In this document: piece after piece, positions 9,757-20,900 of the stretch
How positions within the stretch are numbered: the first letter of the stretch is position 1
Layout of the letters: each line of letters starts with the position of its first letter
From: Plakobranchus ocellatus
Lineage: Eukaryota; Mollusca; Gastropoda; Plakobranchidae
Direction: 5' to 3'
Assembly (NCBI GenBank): GCA_019648995.1
Contig: BLXT01007044.1
Coordinates: 858,565 to 901,379, forward strand
DNA: 42,815 nucleotides
The notes under the pieces: model-generated
Databases searched by the model: none
The model's input: only the letters and a program-made list of their open reading frames with translations
Told to the model about the DNA's origin: nothing
Program-made: the position numbers and the translations under genes

Positions 9757-11704
9757 TAATATATTTAGCCCTAGCTGATCTTTCTATGCGCTCCATTGGA
9801 CCTATTAATCATTCCCTCTCTAAATTTGGCCTTTTAGCATTATTTAGAGCTCTCTCATTTGGTAGTTTTGCAGCAAATAATTGAATCATTGACTGATACC
9901 TACAATCACATACAAGCAAAATTTATTTTTCAAAAGGCGTTAAAGAGGTACATTAAGGGCATACTAAATGTCAGAATTTGATATGCGTATGTGGTGTGTC
10001 AAATCTTTGACTGTGTGGCACCCTCAAGCCTATGGATCTCTTGATTTAGATACGTAGATAGTCTATAGATAAAATTGATAAGGTTTTCTTCAAGCTCTAG
10101 GCTTGGTGCTTAGTCTCATGTATATGTGATGATACAATCTGAGAAAACCGGCTGCAACTCACTGCCACTATTTTTGTGCTAGATCCTTGTAAAGTAAAAA
10201 GTACAAGTTTTTACTTTTACACAATTCGCCAGTTTAAAAATTTATGATATCACCTTTAATGAAAATATGAACAAAAGCTAAGCTTCAAACCGTACATAAA
10301 TGGATATGAACACAATGGAAAAAAAGACTCAAGATGCATATCTAGTGAGTTGTGAAGGTTTTTTCAAGTTGCCATACATGATTCTGTCTCTCCCAATTGT
10401 GTAAAGCACATAGGTGCAACTAAAAGCTTTGTAAAACATGTTTTGATATATTTTAACCTGTACAACTGCATCCAGTTAGTAAAGAAAAAGCTGATTGATC
10501 TGCTCAAGGCAGCGCATTAATTTTGTATTAACATGAACAAACAAAATTAAAGATTTTTTTTTGCAAAGGTTTTTTAAAACATCATAGATTTTTTTTACTT
10601 TTCTTTAGAAAAAAAAATCAGATCGCAAAGGGAAAACTATTTTTTTTTTTACCTTTTATTGCAAAGTAGATGCATTTAACTGGAGTTATCAATAGGTTTA
10701 ATATTGAACTTTTTTTTTTTTCTTTAAAGGCATAGAAACAGATTACAAAATACTGTTGCAAACATTACAAGTATTTTCCGTTTTTGGAAAAATATTTGCC
10801 AAGAGCTAGTAGCCACATGTGGCCATCATTATTCTTCTTGACAGAGCCAGCAAGAGTGGCATTTTTCAATTCACAAAAGCAGGTCATTTCAAACCCTCAA
10901 CACTGATTTGTACCAAAGAACACAGCTTGCTGAACAAAGCATGAAAATTTTCGTCCATATGTAATGATTGCAACAATGCCTTTCAAACTCATTGCAATTT
11001 CATTACAATGATATGGAGTCTGTTTCTAAGAGGGTTTCTGCAGGTGGCATCAAACTAGCAAATTTGCTGCCGCCTTACAACATGGTGATCTGTGTGATAA
11101 GCACATATTTGTTTTTTCCACAAATTCTTTATTCTTTGTGTGTTATGTTTGCAACATTATCGGTTTGGTTTTTTTTTTATTGCAATAAAATTTTATTGTG
11201 AATTCCCTGAATTTATAATATGGTTTTCCACATCTATTAATAGTCTTTGGTTAGTTTCATCCCTTCAGATAAATAACAAAATACAATCTGCTGATGAACA
11301 ACTTGATTACTTTTTAATTTTGTGTGTGTAATATTTGACACAGAGACATTTTGTACCAAATTATTTGCCTTATTTCTTATCAAGTGTGCGTGTTAGCCAT
11401 CCTAGTTCCATTACCATAATGAACATGGACTTGGATAATTTTAATTTTCATGCATGTGTGTGTGAAAAAAAAAATTCTGACTGAAGTTTGCATGCGGTCC
11501 TGCTGCTGGTAGTATTTGTTTACATTCTTACTGCCTCTCCTTTAATTTCTTTTTACAAGCTGAATCAATCTAATTCAAGTAAAACTGTAAGGACTAAAGT
11601 GCTAATAAAAATTACAGTATTCCAGTCTTTGGATCCTCAATGTTTCAATGTATATATCTTTCATGTGTACTAAAATGTGTACTTGAACCTTTCACACCTG
11701 TCAG
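9757..11704. other. 5' flank of the TPR gene, no coding exon recognised
   Basis: A 5' untranslated exon and promoter for the gene starting at 11705 may lie here, because a 3' splice site (CACCTGTCAG) sits directly before the first possible ATG. I could not pick out the exon or a convincing core promoter. The stretch holds one copy of a dispersed repeat (10136-10390) and several poly-T and poly-A runs. Confidence 0.4.
10136..10390 (+). repeat. Dispersed repeat, copy 1
   Basis: It shares ordered blocks in the same orientation with 12823-13056: AATCTGAGAAAAC, TTTGTGCTAG, TTGTAAAGTAAAAA, TAAATGGATATG, and GTTTTTTCAAGTT. The blocks sit at similar spacing with diverged sequence between. No terminal repeats or coding potential are seen, so it may be a short interspersed element or fragment of unknown type. 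Confidence 0.6.
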
Positions 11705-11956
11705 ATGCTTTACAGCACAATGGAGAAAGGGGAGGGAGCAGTAGCCATGGATGTGGAGTGCTTCTCCAAACTGGGAACAGAGCAGCTGCAGCAAGGCTAC
11801 ATGCAGAGAGCTTTGGAGGCTTTCACAAATGCTTACAAAAGTTCTCAGGCTTTAGGCAACCATGGCTACATGCAGAGGGCTTGTGCATTCAATTTAGGAG
11901 CTTTGCTTTTATCAATGGGCCGTTTCAATGATGGAGTACATTATCTCAGTCTTGCT
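11705..11956 (+). CDS. TTC24: TTC24-like exon 1: start codon and TPR 1-2
   Basis: Encodes residues 1-84, including CFSKLGTEQLQQGYMQRALE and the TPR 2 signature ACAFNLGALLLSMGRF. GCT/GTAAGT is the donor and the exon ends in phase 0. A 3' splice site abuts the first ATG, so a 5' untranslated exon probably lies upstream. GCTACATGCAGAG occurs twice (about 11797 and 11866), coding YMQRA in both TPRs. Confidence 0.8.
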
Positions 11957-14900
11957 GTAAGTTTCCTCAGCTTCCTTCGTTGGTTCTTGTCAGAAATTTT
12001 TTTTTTTTACTTTTATGTTGTCTCTGTTTAGTGTCTGTGTAACTAACAAAATATGGGGGGGAAGGCATTAAATACAAATAATGAAGAACGAGAATTAATC
12101 TTAGATAATCAAAACCATTTTAAAATAACAATCACACAAAAATGTAGGTAAAATTAAATGATACAGTTGTTTATAAACATTTGCTAATCAAAAGATTTTC
12201 TTTTTTAATACTGCAGAAACCAAATGAGGGCTGTAAAGATGGTAAATCCAATGGCGATTTGTACTTCAACTTTGGTCTAGCTTATGAAGGTCTAAAAGAC
12301 AATGCTGAGAGCAGGCGCTATTTTGAGAGAGCGCTTGGAGAATATCGCTCAGAGCGCTCCAACATTAAGATGGAAGCAGATACAACCCGTCGGATTGGGC
12401 ATCTGTGTGTGAACAGTGGTCAGTTTGCTGAGGCAGAAGTTTGGATAAAGCAGTTAATCCAGGCCTATGAGAGTCTAGGTGACAAAGAGAGCAGACTCCA
12501 GGTAGGTGACACATTATTATCTTATGATCAGGTACTGTGACTTTTTTTTCCTTGATTAAAAATGTGCATGATTTTAGTGCCAATAGATTGTTTTTTACCA
12601 TAGCATGTCGATAAGGCTCTGTTCAAAACTTGTCTCTTTTTAGGCTGAAGCAGAGAGGGCCCATCTTCTACTAAAAATGGGCAGAGTTGAGGAAGCAGAA
12701 GAAATTGCTGATGATTGCTTGAAAAGTGCAAAAGCAATGGTATCAGCTCGCATTGGTAAGAGATAAAAAGTTTGTTTAGGACTTCAAAGTTTTGATAACT
12801 TTTTATAAGATTCTCTGTCTAGTAATCTGAGAAAACTTGTCGAAACTTGTTGGCACAATATTTGTGCTAGTCCCTTGTTGTAAAGTAAAAATATATGGGG
12901 TTTAATTAATCTGATTCTCCCCTTTAAAATTTTTAAATTTCAGGTCTAACTTAAAAATCTACGTAAATGGATATGGAATATACAAAGAAAAAAAATGACT
13001 CCCTATATATCTGTCAAGTTGAAAAGGGTTTTTTCAAGTTATTACACATTTGTCTCGAAGTTTTTTTTTGTTGTATTTTTTTTCGTTGAATAAACCAGTT
13101 TTAAATTCATATAAAATTTAAAGTGACAAGGAGATTGTCTTCTATGTTAAGGAATTACCATAAGGCAGCTGATAGAAAAACTATTTGAGGTATTTTAGAT
13201 ATACAGTAAGAACAAGTAAATCCAAGTCAGAGTTTGGCCTAATTGGGTCATGTGTCTTGTTTTCTTAGTCATATATTCCACTGTGAAAGTATTCTGAGAA
13301 TCGTAGATAAGTTGGGCAGAAATAATATCAGATTTGAATCTGATGAAATAGTTTTTTTTTGTAGCTTGAGGATAAAACCTTCAGGTGCTGTGACTGAGAG
13401 TGAATACGCAATATTATTGAAACAGAGCACAAATAGCAAAAACTCTCAAAACACATTGATTTTCTTTATGATCATAGCAGCAAAGATGTGAGAATCAAAG
13501 AAACTAACAGAAATTAAAATACCTTGTATGCATACTGTTATAACCCTGTGGGTATGTGATTAAACAACTTCTACGAGAGCTAGTGAAAACACGACCAAGG
13601 CTCAGGTGTGATCAAACAAGAGAGGGTTTTATTGCGCAGTTACAATGTTTACAGGATAGAGCTCTCCAGTGAGAAGACTGATTGGTAGTGGCTTTAGTAC
13701 ATACAATGACAATTCCCCTTTTATTGAAAGAAAAGTGTACGTATTATAGTATTAACTTTACGTGTGAGATAGATTTAAAATTAAAAAGAAACATAAATAA
13801 TTTTTTACATTTAGATAATCAGATTGAATTAATTGATTATGAATTATAACCATTACTTTGTATGATATTAATAATAGTATAGATAGGCTAGGTTATTGGT
13901 TATTAACTGCATCTTTTATTTTTGTTGTTGTTGAGATCAACATGATGGTGATTATAATACTTTAAAGAGGATGTACATTTAATTCAATTGTTGCACTTTT
14001 TTTATTTTGGTGTCAATTTTCGACTAATGTACAAGTACAATTGTCTTCATTCCTTTTCTGAGAAAAAAAAAATATATATGTAGGACGAATTGAGAAAGGA
14101 GAGAAAAAAAAAACACATTACATCTCTAAAACTTAATAGATTCTTGCTTGGGTCCTTGGGTGCTCTTGAAAGCTGTGGAAAAATGGAGTGTTTTTGTTTT
14201 GCTTAGGGTGCATTGTGTGACCACAGCTGTAGTGTATGTTGCAATTTCTCTAATTTCAATCAGGCATTATTATGGCCTTGTATGAGTAGTGATTGCACTC
14301 TACAGAGTTAGTTTTGGAGGGGGTCTGATGCTGCGGCCACATTTTGTTTTATAATGGGAGTGTTGTATTGGAGGTGAATCTCTACATGTTTGAGTGTCAG
14401 CTTTTTGTGTGCTAGCTGAACTGTGAGATTGCAGCAAGTCATGGCTGGGGGGACTGCCGCTGTGCTTGCTCTGAGTGAGCATATCCTTGTTGAGGTGGTT
14501 GTTTGGATTAATCTTGTCATTGTCAGAGTGGACAGGATTGTAACTATCACTGTTACCCTGAGCTGGTACTGCTGGTGGTGATTTATCATGTCTGATAAAG
14601 CATGTGTTGAGCCTGTACATAGCTTGATCACTGTCAGTGTTGATCCAGTATGATCGAGTTTGGTGTTTATCATGTATTCTGCCCTCAATCCACTTGTCCT
14701 TGAGCTGGACCCTGACTTTGTCTCCTTTCTTGAAATCTTGTTTACACGGCTTGGCATGTCAATCAAAAAATACTTTTTGTTTTTGTTGCCTTGACTGAAG
14801 CTCTTGTCTCGCCTTTGCTGGTATGGCAGGTTTCAGGTTTATCTTCAGGGTTGGTATGTTGTCACGGAGTCTTCTGTTAAATAGCAGCTGAGCAGGAGAA

Positions 14901-17900
14901 TATTTCAGACCAGTGATGGGGGTGTTTCTGTATTGCAGAATCGCTATGTTTGGATCTTGTGATTTTTTCATAGCAGTCTTAATGATGCCGACAAATCTCT
15001 CAACTTGACCGTTTGCTTGAGGGTATAGCGGACTAGTGGTTGTAATATGAAAGTCCCATTCTTTAGCAAACTTGAGGAGTTCTTGACTGTTAAATGGCAT
15101 ATTGTCTGCAATTACCTGGTTAGGTATACCGTGTCTAGTGAAGATTGGTTTTAGTGCTGTAATTATTCCATGCGCAGTTTTTGTAAAAAGTTTTGTGACT
15201 TCAGGGTATTTAGAGTAGTAGTCAACGCATAGTAGGTAATCATGACCTTTCAGAGTGAAAACATCCAGGCCTACTGTGTTCCATGGTAGTTGTGGTATTT
15301 CCACTGGCAGCAAAGGTTCTTTCTGTTTGCTGTTGCGATGCGTTTGACAGGTAGAGCATCTGTTCACATAATCTTCAATGTCTTTGTTGATTCTTGGCCA
15401 GTATATGCTTTCTCTCGCTCTTTGTTTACTTTTCTCTATTCCTGCATGAGAACTGTGCAGTATTTGAAGCATTTCTTTTCTCATGGTTATAATCTTTGTA
15501 CCTTTTAGGATTAAATCTCCCTGTATTGAGAGTTCCTCACTATTTGTGAAAAATTCATGCAGATTTCTCCTTAGGTTGTTTCTCTTTGCTGGGAAACCTT
15601 CTAGGATTTGTTTCTTGAGATCCTGCAGGTCTATGTCTCAAGAAGTTTCTGCTATCTGTTTTAATTTGTAATCTTTGACATTCCAGCTGTCTCTGATTTG
15701 ATTTACATAGAGATGGATGTCTTTTTCTATTTGTTCATTCACAACATTTTTTTCTTTGAGGTATGCTCTGGAAAGCATGTCACTAATGAACATATTTTTT
15801 CCTTCCTTGTAATTCAATGTGATGTCGAATTTGTGGAGGCGAATCAACATTCTCTGTAAGCGCGGAGGTGATAAGCAAATAGGTTTGTTGAGTATTGCTT
15901 CTAAAGGTTTGTGATCGGAAAAAACGGTGACATGTTGTCCATAAGTCAGGTTTTCAAATCGTTCTAAACCAAAGACAAGTGCCAGTAATTCTTTCTCTAT
16001 CTGCGCATATCTTGATTCGGCTTCACTGAGGGATCTGGATGCATATGCGATCGGCTTTCCCCGTTGGGTCACCACTGCTCCCAGTACGAATTGTGAGCTG
16101 TCACATTCCAAAGTGATCTTTTCATTAGGATTAAAATAGCCTAATGTTTTTTCTGATGTCAGAGCGTTTTTTATTTCCTCAAAGGCTTTTGCTTGCTCGT
16201 GCTCCCATACAAACTGGTTGTCTTAGTTCAGTAGTTTTCTGATGGGTTCTGAAATCGTTGATAGGTTGGGTATGAATTTTGCCATGTAGTTCACGGTGCC
16301 TAAGAGTCTTTCCACTCCTTATTTGTCTTCTGGTGGTGGCTTTGCCGTGATGGCTTTTACTTTTTCTTTGTCTGGTTGAACTCCATCCTGGGTTAGCTTG
16401 TGTCCAAGATAGGTAATTTCCTTTTTGTTGAAATGACATTTTTTTTTCGTTAAGTGTCAAGTTGATCTTGCGACATCTGTTGAGGACTTTTCTAAGTCGT
16501 TCATCATGCTCCTTTGTATTTTTTCCCCAAACAAGTATGTCGTCAATGTCTGTTTCAACTCCCTCAATATCTTCAAAGGCTTCATGAATCCTTTTGTGGA
16601 AAACTTCTTGCGCCGAGGTGATGCCAAATGGCATTCTGGTGAAACAGTATCTCCCTTGAGGTGTATTGAATGTTGTCAAGAGTTGACTGTCTTCATCTAA
16701 GGGTATTTGCCAGTACCCTGAGTTGGCGTCTAACTTAGAGAATACTTTTGCTCCTGTCAATCGAGTGGTTATTTCTTCGATTGTTGGAAGAGGGTGGTGT
16801 TCTCTTTTTATAGCCTTATTTAGATTCCTGGGGTCTAAACATAATCGGATATCTTTGGAGTCTTGTTTCTCAACTATCACCAATCTGTTTACTCATTCAG
16901 TTGGAACCTGAACTTTCTTCTTCACACCTTTACGTTCCATGTCTGTAAGCTTGTCTTTCAGTTTTTGTTGTAATGCCACTGGAATCTTTCTAGGCGGGCA
17001 TATTACTGGTTTGACCTCTTTATCAATTTGGATTTTGTATGGTTCTTTCAAACATCCAAGACCACCAAACACTGTTGGGTATTCCTTTATAGTCACTGAC
17101 ATGATTTTTATAATTTCTAATTTGTTGGCTGATCTGTAGCCCAATATTGGTGTTAAATGCTTATCTTCTACAATAAAGAACTTATGTTTTTGTCCATTCA
17201 CTGCCAGATCTGTTTTGCCTTTGACTGTGATGGCTGTGCCTGTATAGGTCTCCAGCTTTGCCTTAGTTTGATACAGCTTATGTTTCATTCCTTTCATTAG
17301 GTGGTAGGGTAGAATGTTGACTTGAGCTTTAGTATCAATTTTAAAATTAACATCAATGCCTTCAACATTTGCCATGTAGTAGACCTCACTGCCATCTTTA
17401 TTTTCATGTGTGACAGATCCGATGTCAAATTCTTCATCACTGTCAGAGGTCTCTTCTTGTGGCTGTGCTATGTCATGTATTGCTTTAGTCTTGCACTGAG
17501 ATGCAAAATGATTATTCTTTTGACATTTCTTGCATACCTTACCCCATGCAGGACACTTCTTTGGCTCATGCCTTGTTCCACATCTTTTGCATATGTTTTC
17601 TTTATGCTTTGTCCTTTTGTCTTTTCTTTTTGCTGTCTTCACTGCTTCAACTTTTGTTTCACGCATTTCAGCAAGTTGTTGTTTTGCTTTTTCTTCTGCC
17701 CTTCCAAGAGTTATGGCTTTATCCAGAGTGAGATCACTGTCTCTCAGCATTCTTTCTTTAAGCTGAGCACTCCTAATACCACAAACAATTCTATCTCTTA
17801 TGAGACTGTCTTTTAGCTCTCTAAATTCACAGTCAGCATTGAGTCTTTTCAGTTCGGTTACAAACTGATCAAAGCTTTCTCCTTCCTGTTGCTGTTTAGT

Positions 17901-20900
17901 GAGAAATTGATGACGATCATAGATCAGATTCTTTTGGGTTTGCAGTGTTCTTCAAACTTCTGCATTATTATCCTTATATCATCTATGTCTTCTTCTTCAG
18001 AGAAAGTGAAGGTGTTGAACAACTCTAAAGCATCTGGACCTATTATGTGGAGAAGAATTGCTTTTTAGGTTTTTTGTCGAGTTCTGATGCTTCTAAATAA
18101 AGTTGAAATCTTTGTTGCCACTTTCTCCAATTCTCTGCTAAATTTCCTTCTAAATGTAGGCAAGGAGGTGCTGCAAATGTAAGTCCTTTTTGAGACATTT
18201 TGTGGTAATGCTGTGATTCCAAGAGAAGTAATACTGGTTACTTGATGTGTCAATCAAAACTTGAATTATTCCCCTTTTTTCACATGCAGACGCGACCACG
18301 TGTTGATGAGTCATTAAGTGCGCAGTTTAGTAATATACCAGATCTCGACTCTTAATTTATTTTTTATACACATGTGTAGCTCTTTAAGCCTACTTTTCTA
18401 CAAAGTAAAAAACTTACTTGGACTTAAGAAAACACTTGGTAACTTCTGACACCATGTTATAACCCTGTTTTACGAGAGCTAGTGAAAACACGACCAAGAC
18501 TCAGATGTGATCAAACAAGAGAGGGTTGTATTGCGCAGTTACAATGTGTACAGGATAGAGCTCTTCAGTGAGAAGACTGATTGGTAGTGGCTTTAGTACA
18601 TACTATGACACATACAATTATATTGGGTGACAAATGTATCACAGAGATGAATCAAGAACTGCAAGGCAGGGAAATTTATAATCCTATAGAGTTAATTCTT
18701 TATCAGAGAAATGCATATGGAAACATTATTGTCAGTTTCAAGTTTTGATCTGACTCTGGTAAAGGAAAAAAATTGGTTTTCATACTGTTACAATTTTATT
18801 TAACTTATTTATAGGTATCTTTTAAGAAAGATGTTGGTTTTTTTTTTTTTTTTTAAGATTTTCTTTCTCTAGGAAGAAGTTTTAGATTTGCTTTTACACT
18901 TACAGCAAGCCAAGTGAAACCTCTCACTTTAGGTAAGCTGAATTCTTTAATTTGTCTTACTTTTGTCTATTCATTGCAGAGAATGTATTCAATGAACTGG
19001 GTCTTGCTTATACGCAAATGACAAAATATGAAAAAGCATTAGATAGTGACCAGCATGCTCTAACTCTGCTGAAGGCATCTGAGTCAGACGCAAAACTGTT
19101 GGCTGTACTGTACCAGAATATGGGGGCCCTCTATAACTACATGGGACAGTTTCAGGAGGCAATCGAGTACCACAAAATTGCTATCAAGAAACACGGTGAG
19201 TTTCTTTTGTTGGGTTTCTTCTCTTTCAGATCATGCTAAAAGCGTGCGATTTTGTCCCTCAGAAAAAATGTCAGAATGAGGTAGCATGAGCAAATGTATA
19301 TTGAAAAAGAATAAGGGAGAGGAACGAATTTGAAGCTTATAGATGAGGTGAAAATTTCAATAGGGTTTAGAATCAAATATACTGTCAAGTTCACAGGAGG
19401 GAAATGTTCTATTGAAACTGAAAATAATGGATTTTAGAAAAAAAATATCTTCTAATAGTGGGGTTTTTTTCCCATATAAATCATAATATTTAAATTTTCT
19501 AATCATTGTCAAGTTTTTAATTTTCTGATTGTCTGGGCGTAATGGAAAAGTTACAAGGTTACTTATTAGTTAGAGACAAACTTCCTTGCCCTTCTCCACC
19601 CCCCCCCCCCCTTCCTCTCCTTTTTCACTTCTTTTAGCTATAAAGAAGAAAAGTAAAAAGCCAGAAGATTAATTTTTTAAAAATTTTAATATCCCATGAA
19701 AATTGAATAAAATAAATAATTGAGACATCCATTAATTCAACCACTAAGCTTTATACATTGTTACACAAAAAGTTTTATTTTTGATTGACCAGCTGAGCTA
19801 AAGGCCCGGAAAAGCCAGGGTCACTGTTTTCTCAATCTGGGTTACGCGTACAGCCAGCTGAGGGAGCTAGAGAAAGCTGGAGAGAGTTTTCTACATGCTG
19901 CGCAAGCTGCAAAAGACTGCGGTGAGAAATTTGTTTATCTTCAATAAAAGCTAAGTCTGTGAATTTAATAGATCAAGGAAAGTTAAGATGGAGGTACTCC
20001 TTTTGTTACTTTTACAGCTGCTAAAACTAAGTTGAAGTAACGTTTTTCCTCTCTTTAGTATTGACATCAAATAGGGATGGTAGGGGGCTTAAAACTTTTA
20101 ATAGAGAAATTTTTTCTTTCAAGGACATGATTTGTTTGGCAGAATGGTTTTATGTATCAAAGATCCTCGTTAGCTTCTTCCAATGTCAGTTCAATGTATT
20201 TGTTATTCTTGAGCATTTAATTTACTTTTGCTTGAAACACAGTAAGATATCTTTGAAGATTTCAGTATTGAAGTGTCTGAAATATAGAATATTCCCTCAA
20301 CTCGCTCTATGAACAGTTCATTAAGTTCCTTGCCCTTTCAATCTGTGTGATCGCTCTATATCTTTAGGGGATAAGAAATCTGAGTGGCAAAGCCTTGAAG
20401 CCATGGGCTCTGTGGCGTACAACCAGGGAGATTTAAGAAAAGCACAGGAGTATTACAAACAGTCTCTTGCAACTGTGGGAGTATCCGAGGATACGGCAGA
20501 CAAGGATGTGCAGGATCGGATTCTGACAAAGCTGACACAAATTATTCATTCACAGGCACAAAAATCACTGGTATCTGTTCGACAACGCACTTTAGCTGCA
20601 TCTAAAGTAAGGGATTAAAAATTTAAAATAATGATCCACCCTATTGAATAAAGAATTAATCTCTTTCGCTTTTGAGCTCCTTCTCTTTATGTGTTCAGTT
20701 CTCAACTGACTATATCTTTTTCCTCAATTAAACACTTTGCAAACTATGCTCATTTCTTAACTAACGCTCTCAATGGAACTTACTGTTTTCTTAAGACCTA
20801 GCCTCAGGTGACTATCTTTTCTTGATACTTAATTGTTTTTGCAACAAGATAAATACACAAGCTCCATTTGTGGTAGAGTGTTATTTAATTTAAATCTGCT

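Larger units (their letters stand above)
13536..18610 (-). mobile_element. Element A: decayed Ty3/gypsy-type LTR retrotransposon
   Basis: A complete element of about 5.1 kb lies antisense in the intron between TPR-gene exons 3 and 4. It has paired short LTRs, a 5-bp CATAC duplication, a primer-binding site beside the 5' LTR, a polypurine tract beside the 3' LTR, and gag-protease-RT-RNase H-integrase order. Domain order puts it in Ty3/gypsy. Details such as TDIDD in RT recall the Mag-type group, from memory. The coding region is broken in several places. Confidence 0.92.

Noticed and set aside
14300..14766. Second overlapping frame past the integrase of element A
   Set aside because: The in-phase continuation (KGDKVRVQLKDKWIEGR and onward) is the genuine integrase C-terminal part after one TGA. 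The other frame is a shadow.
17322..17816. Long + frames of 76-164 residues, hydrophobic
   Set aside because: They are antisense shadows of the Lys-rich gag and zinc-knuckle region of element A.
11705..20606. Identity as LGN/Pins (G-protein-signalling modulator) or kinesin light chain
   Set aside because: TPR units lack the characteristic LGN 40-residue pattern, no GoLoco motifs follow, and the order of motifs fits TTC24 better.
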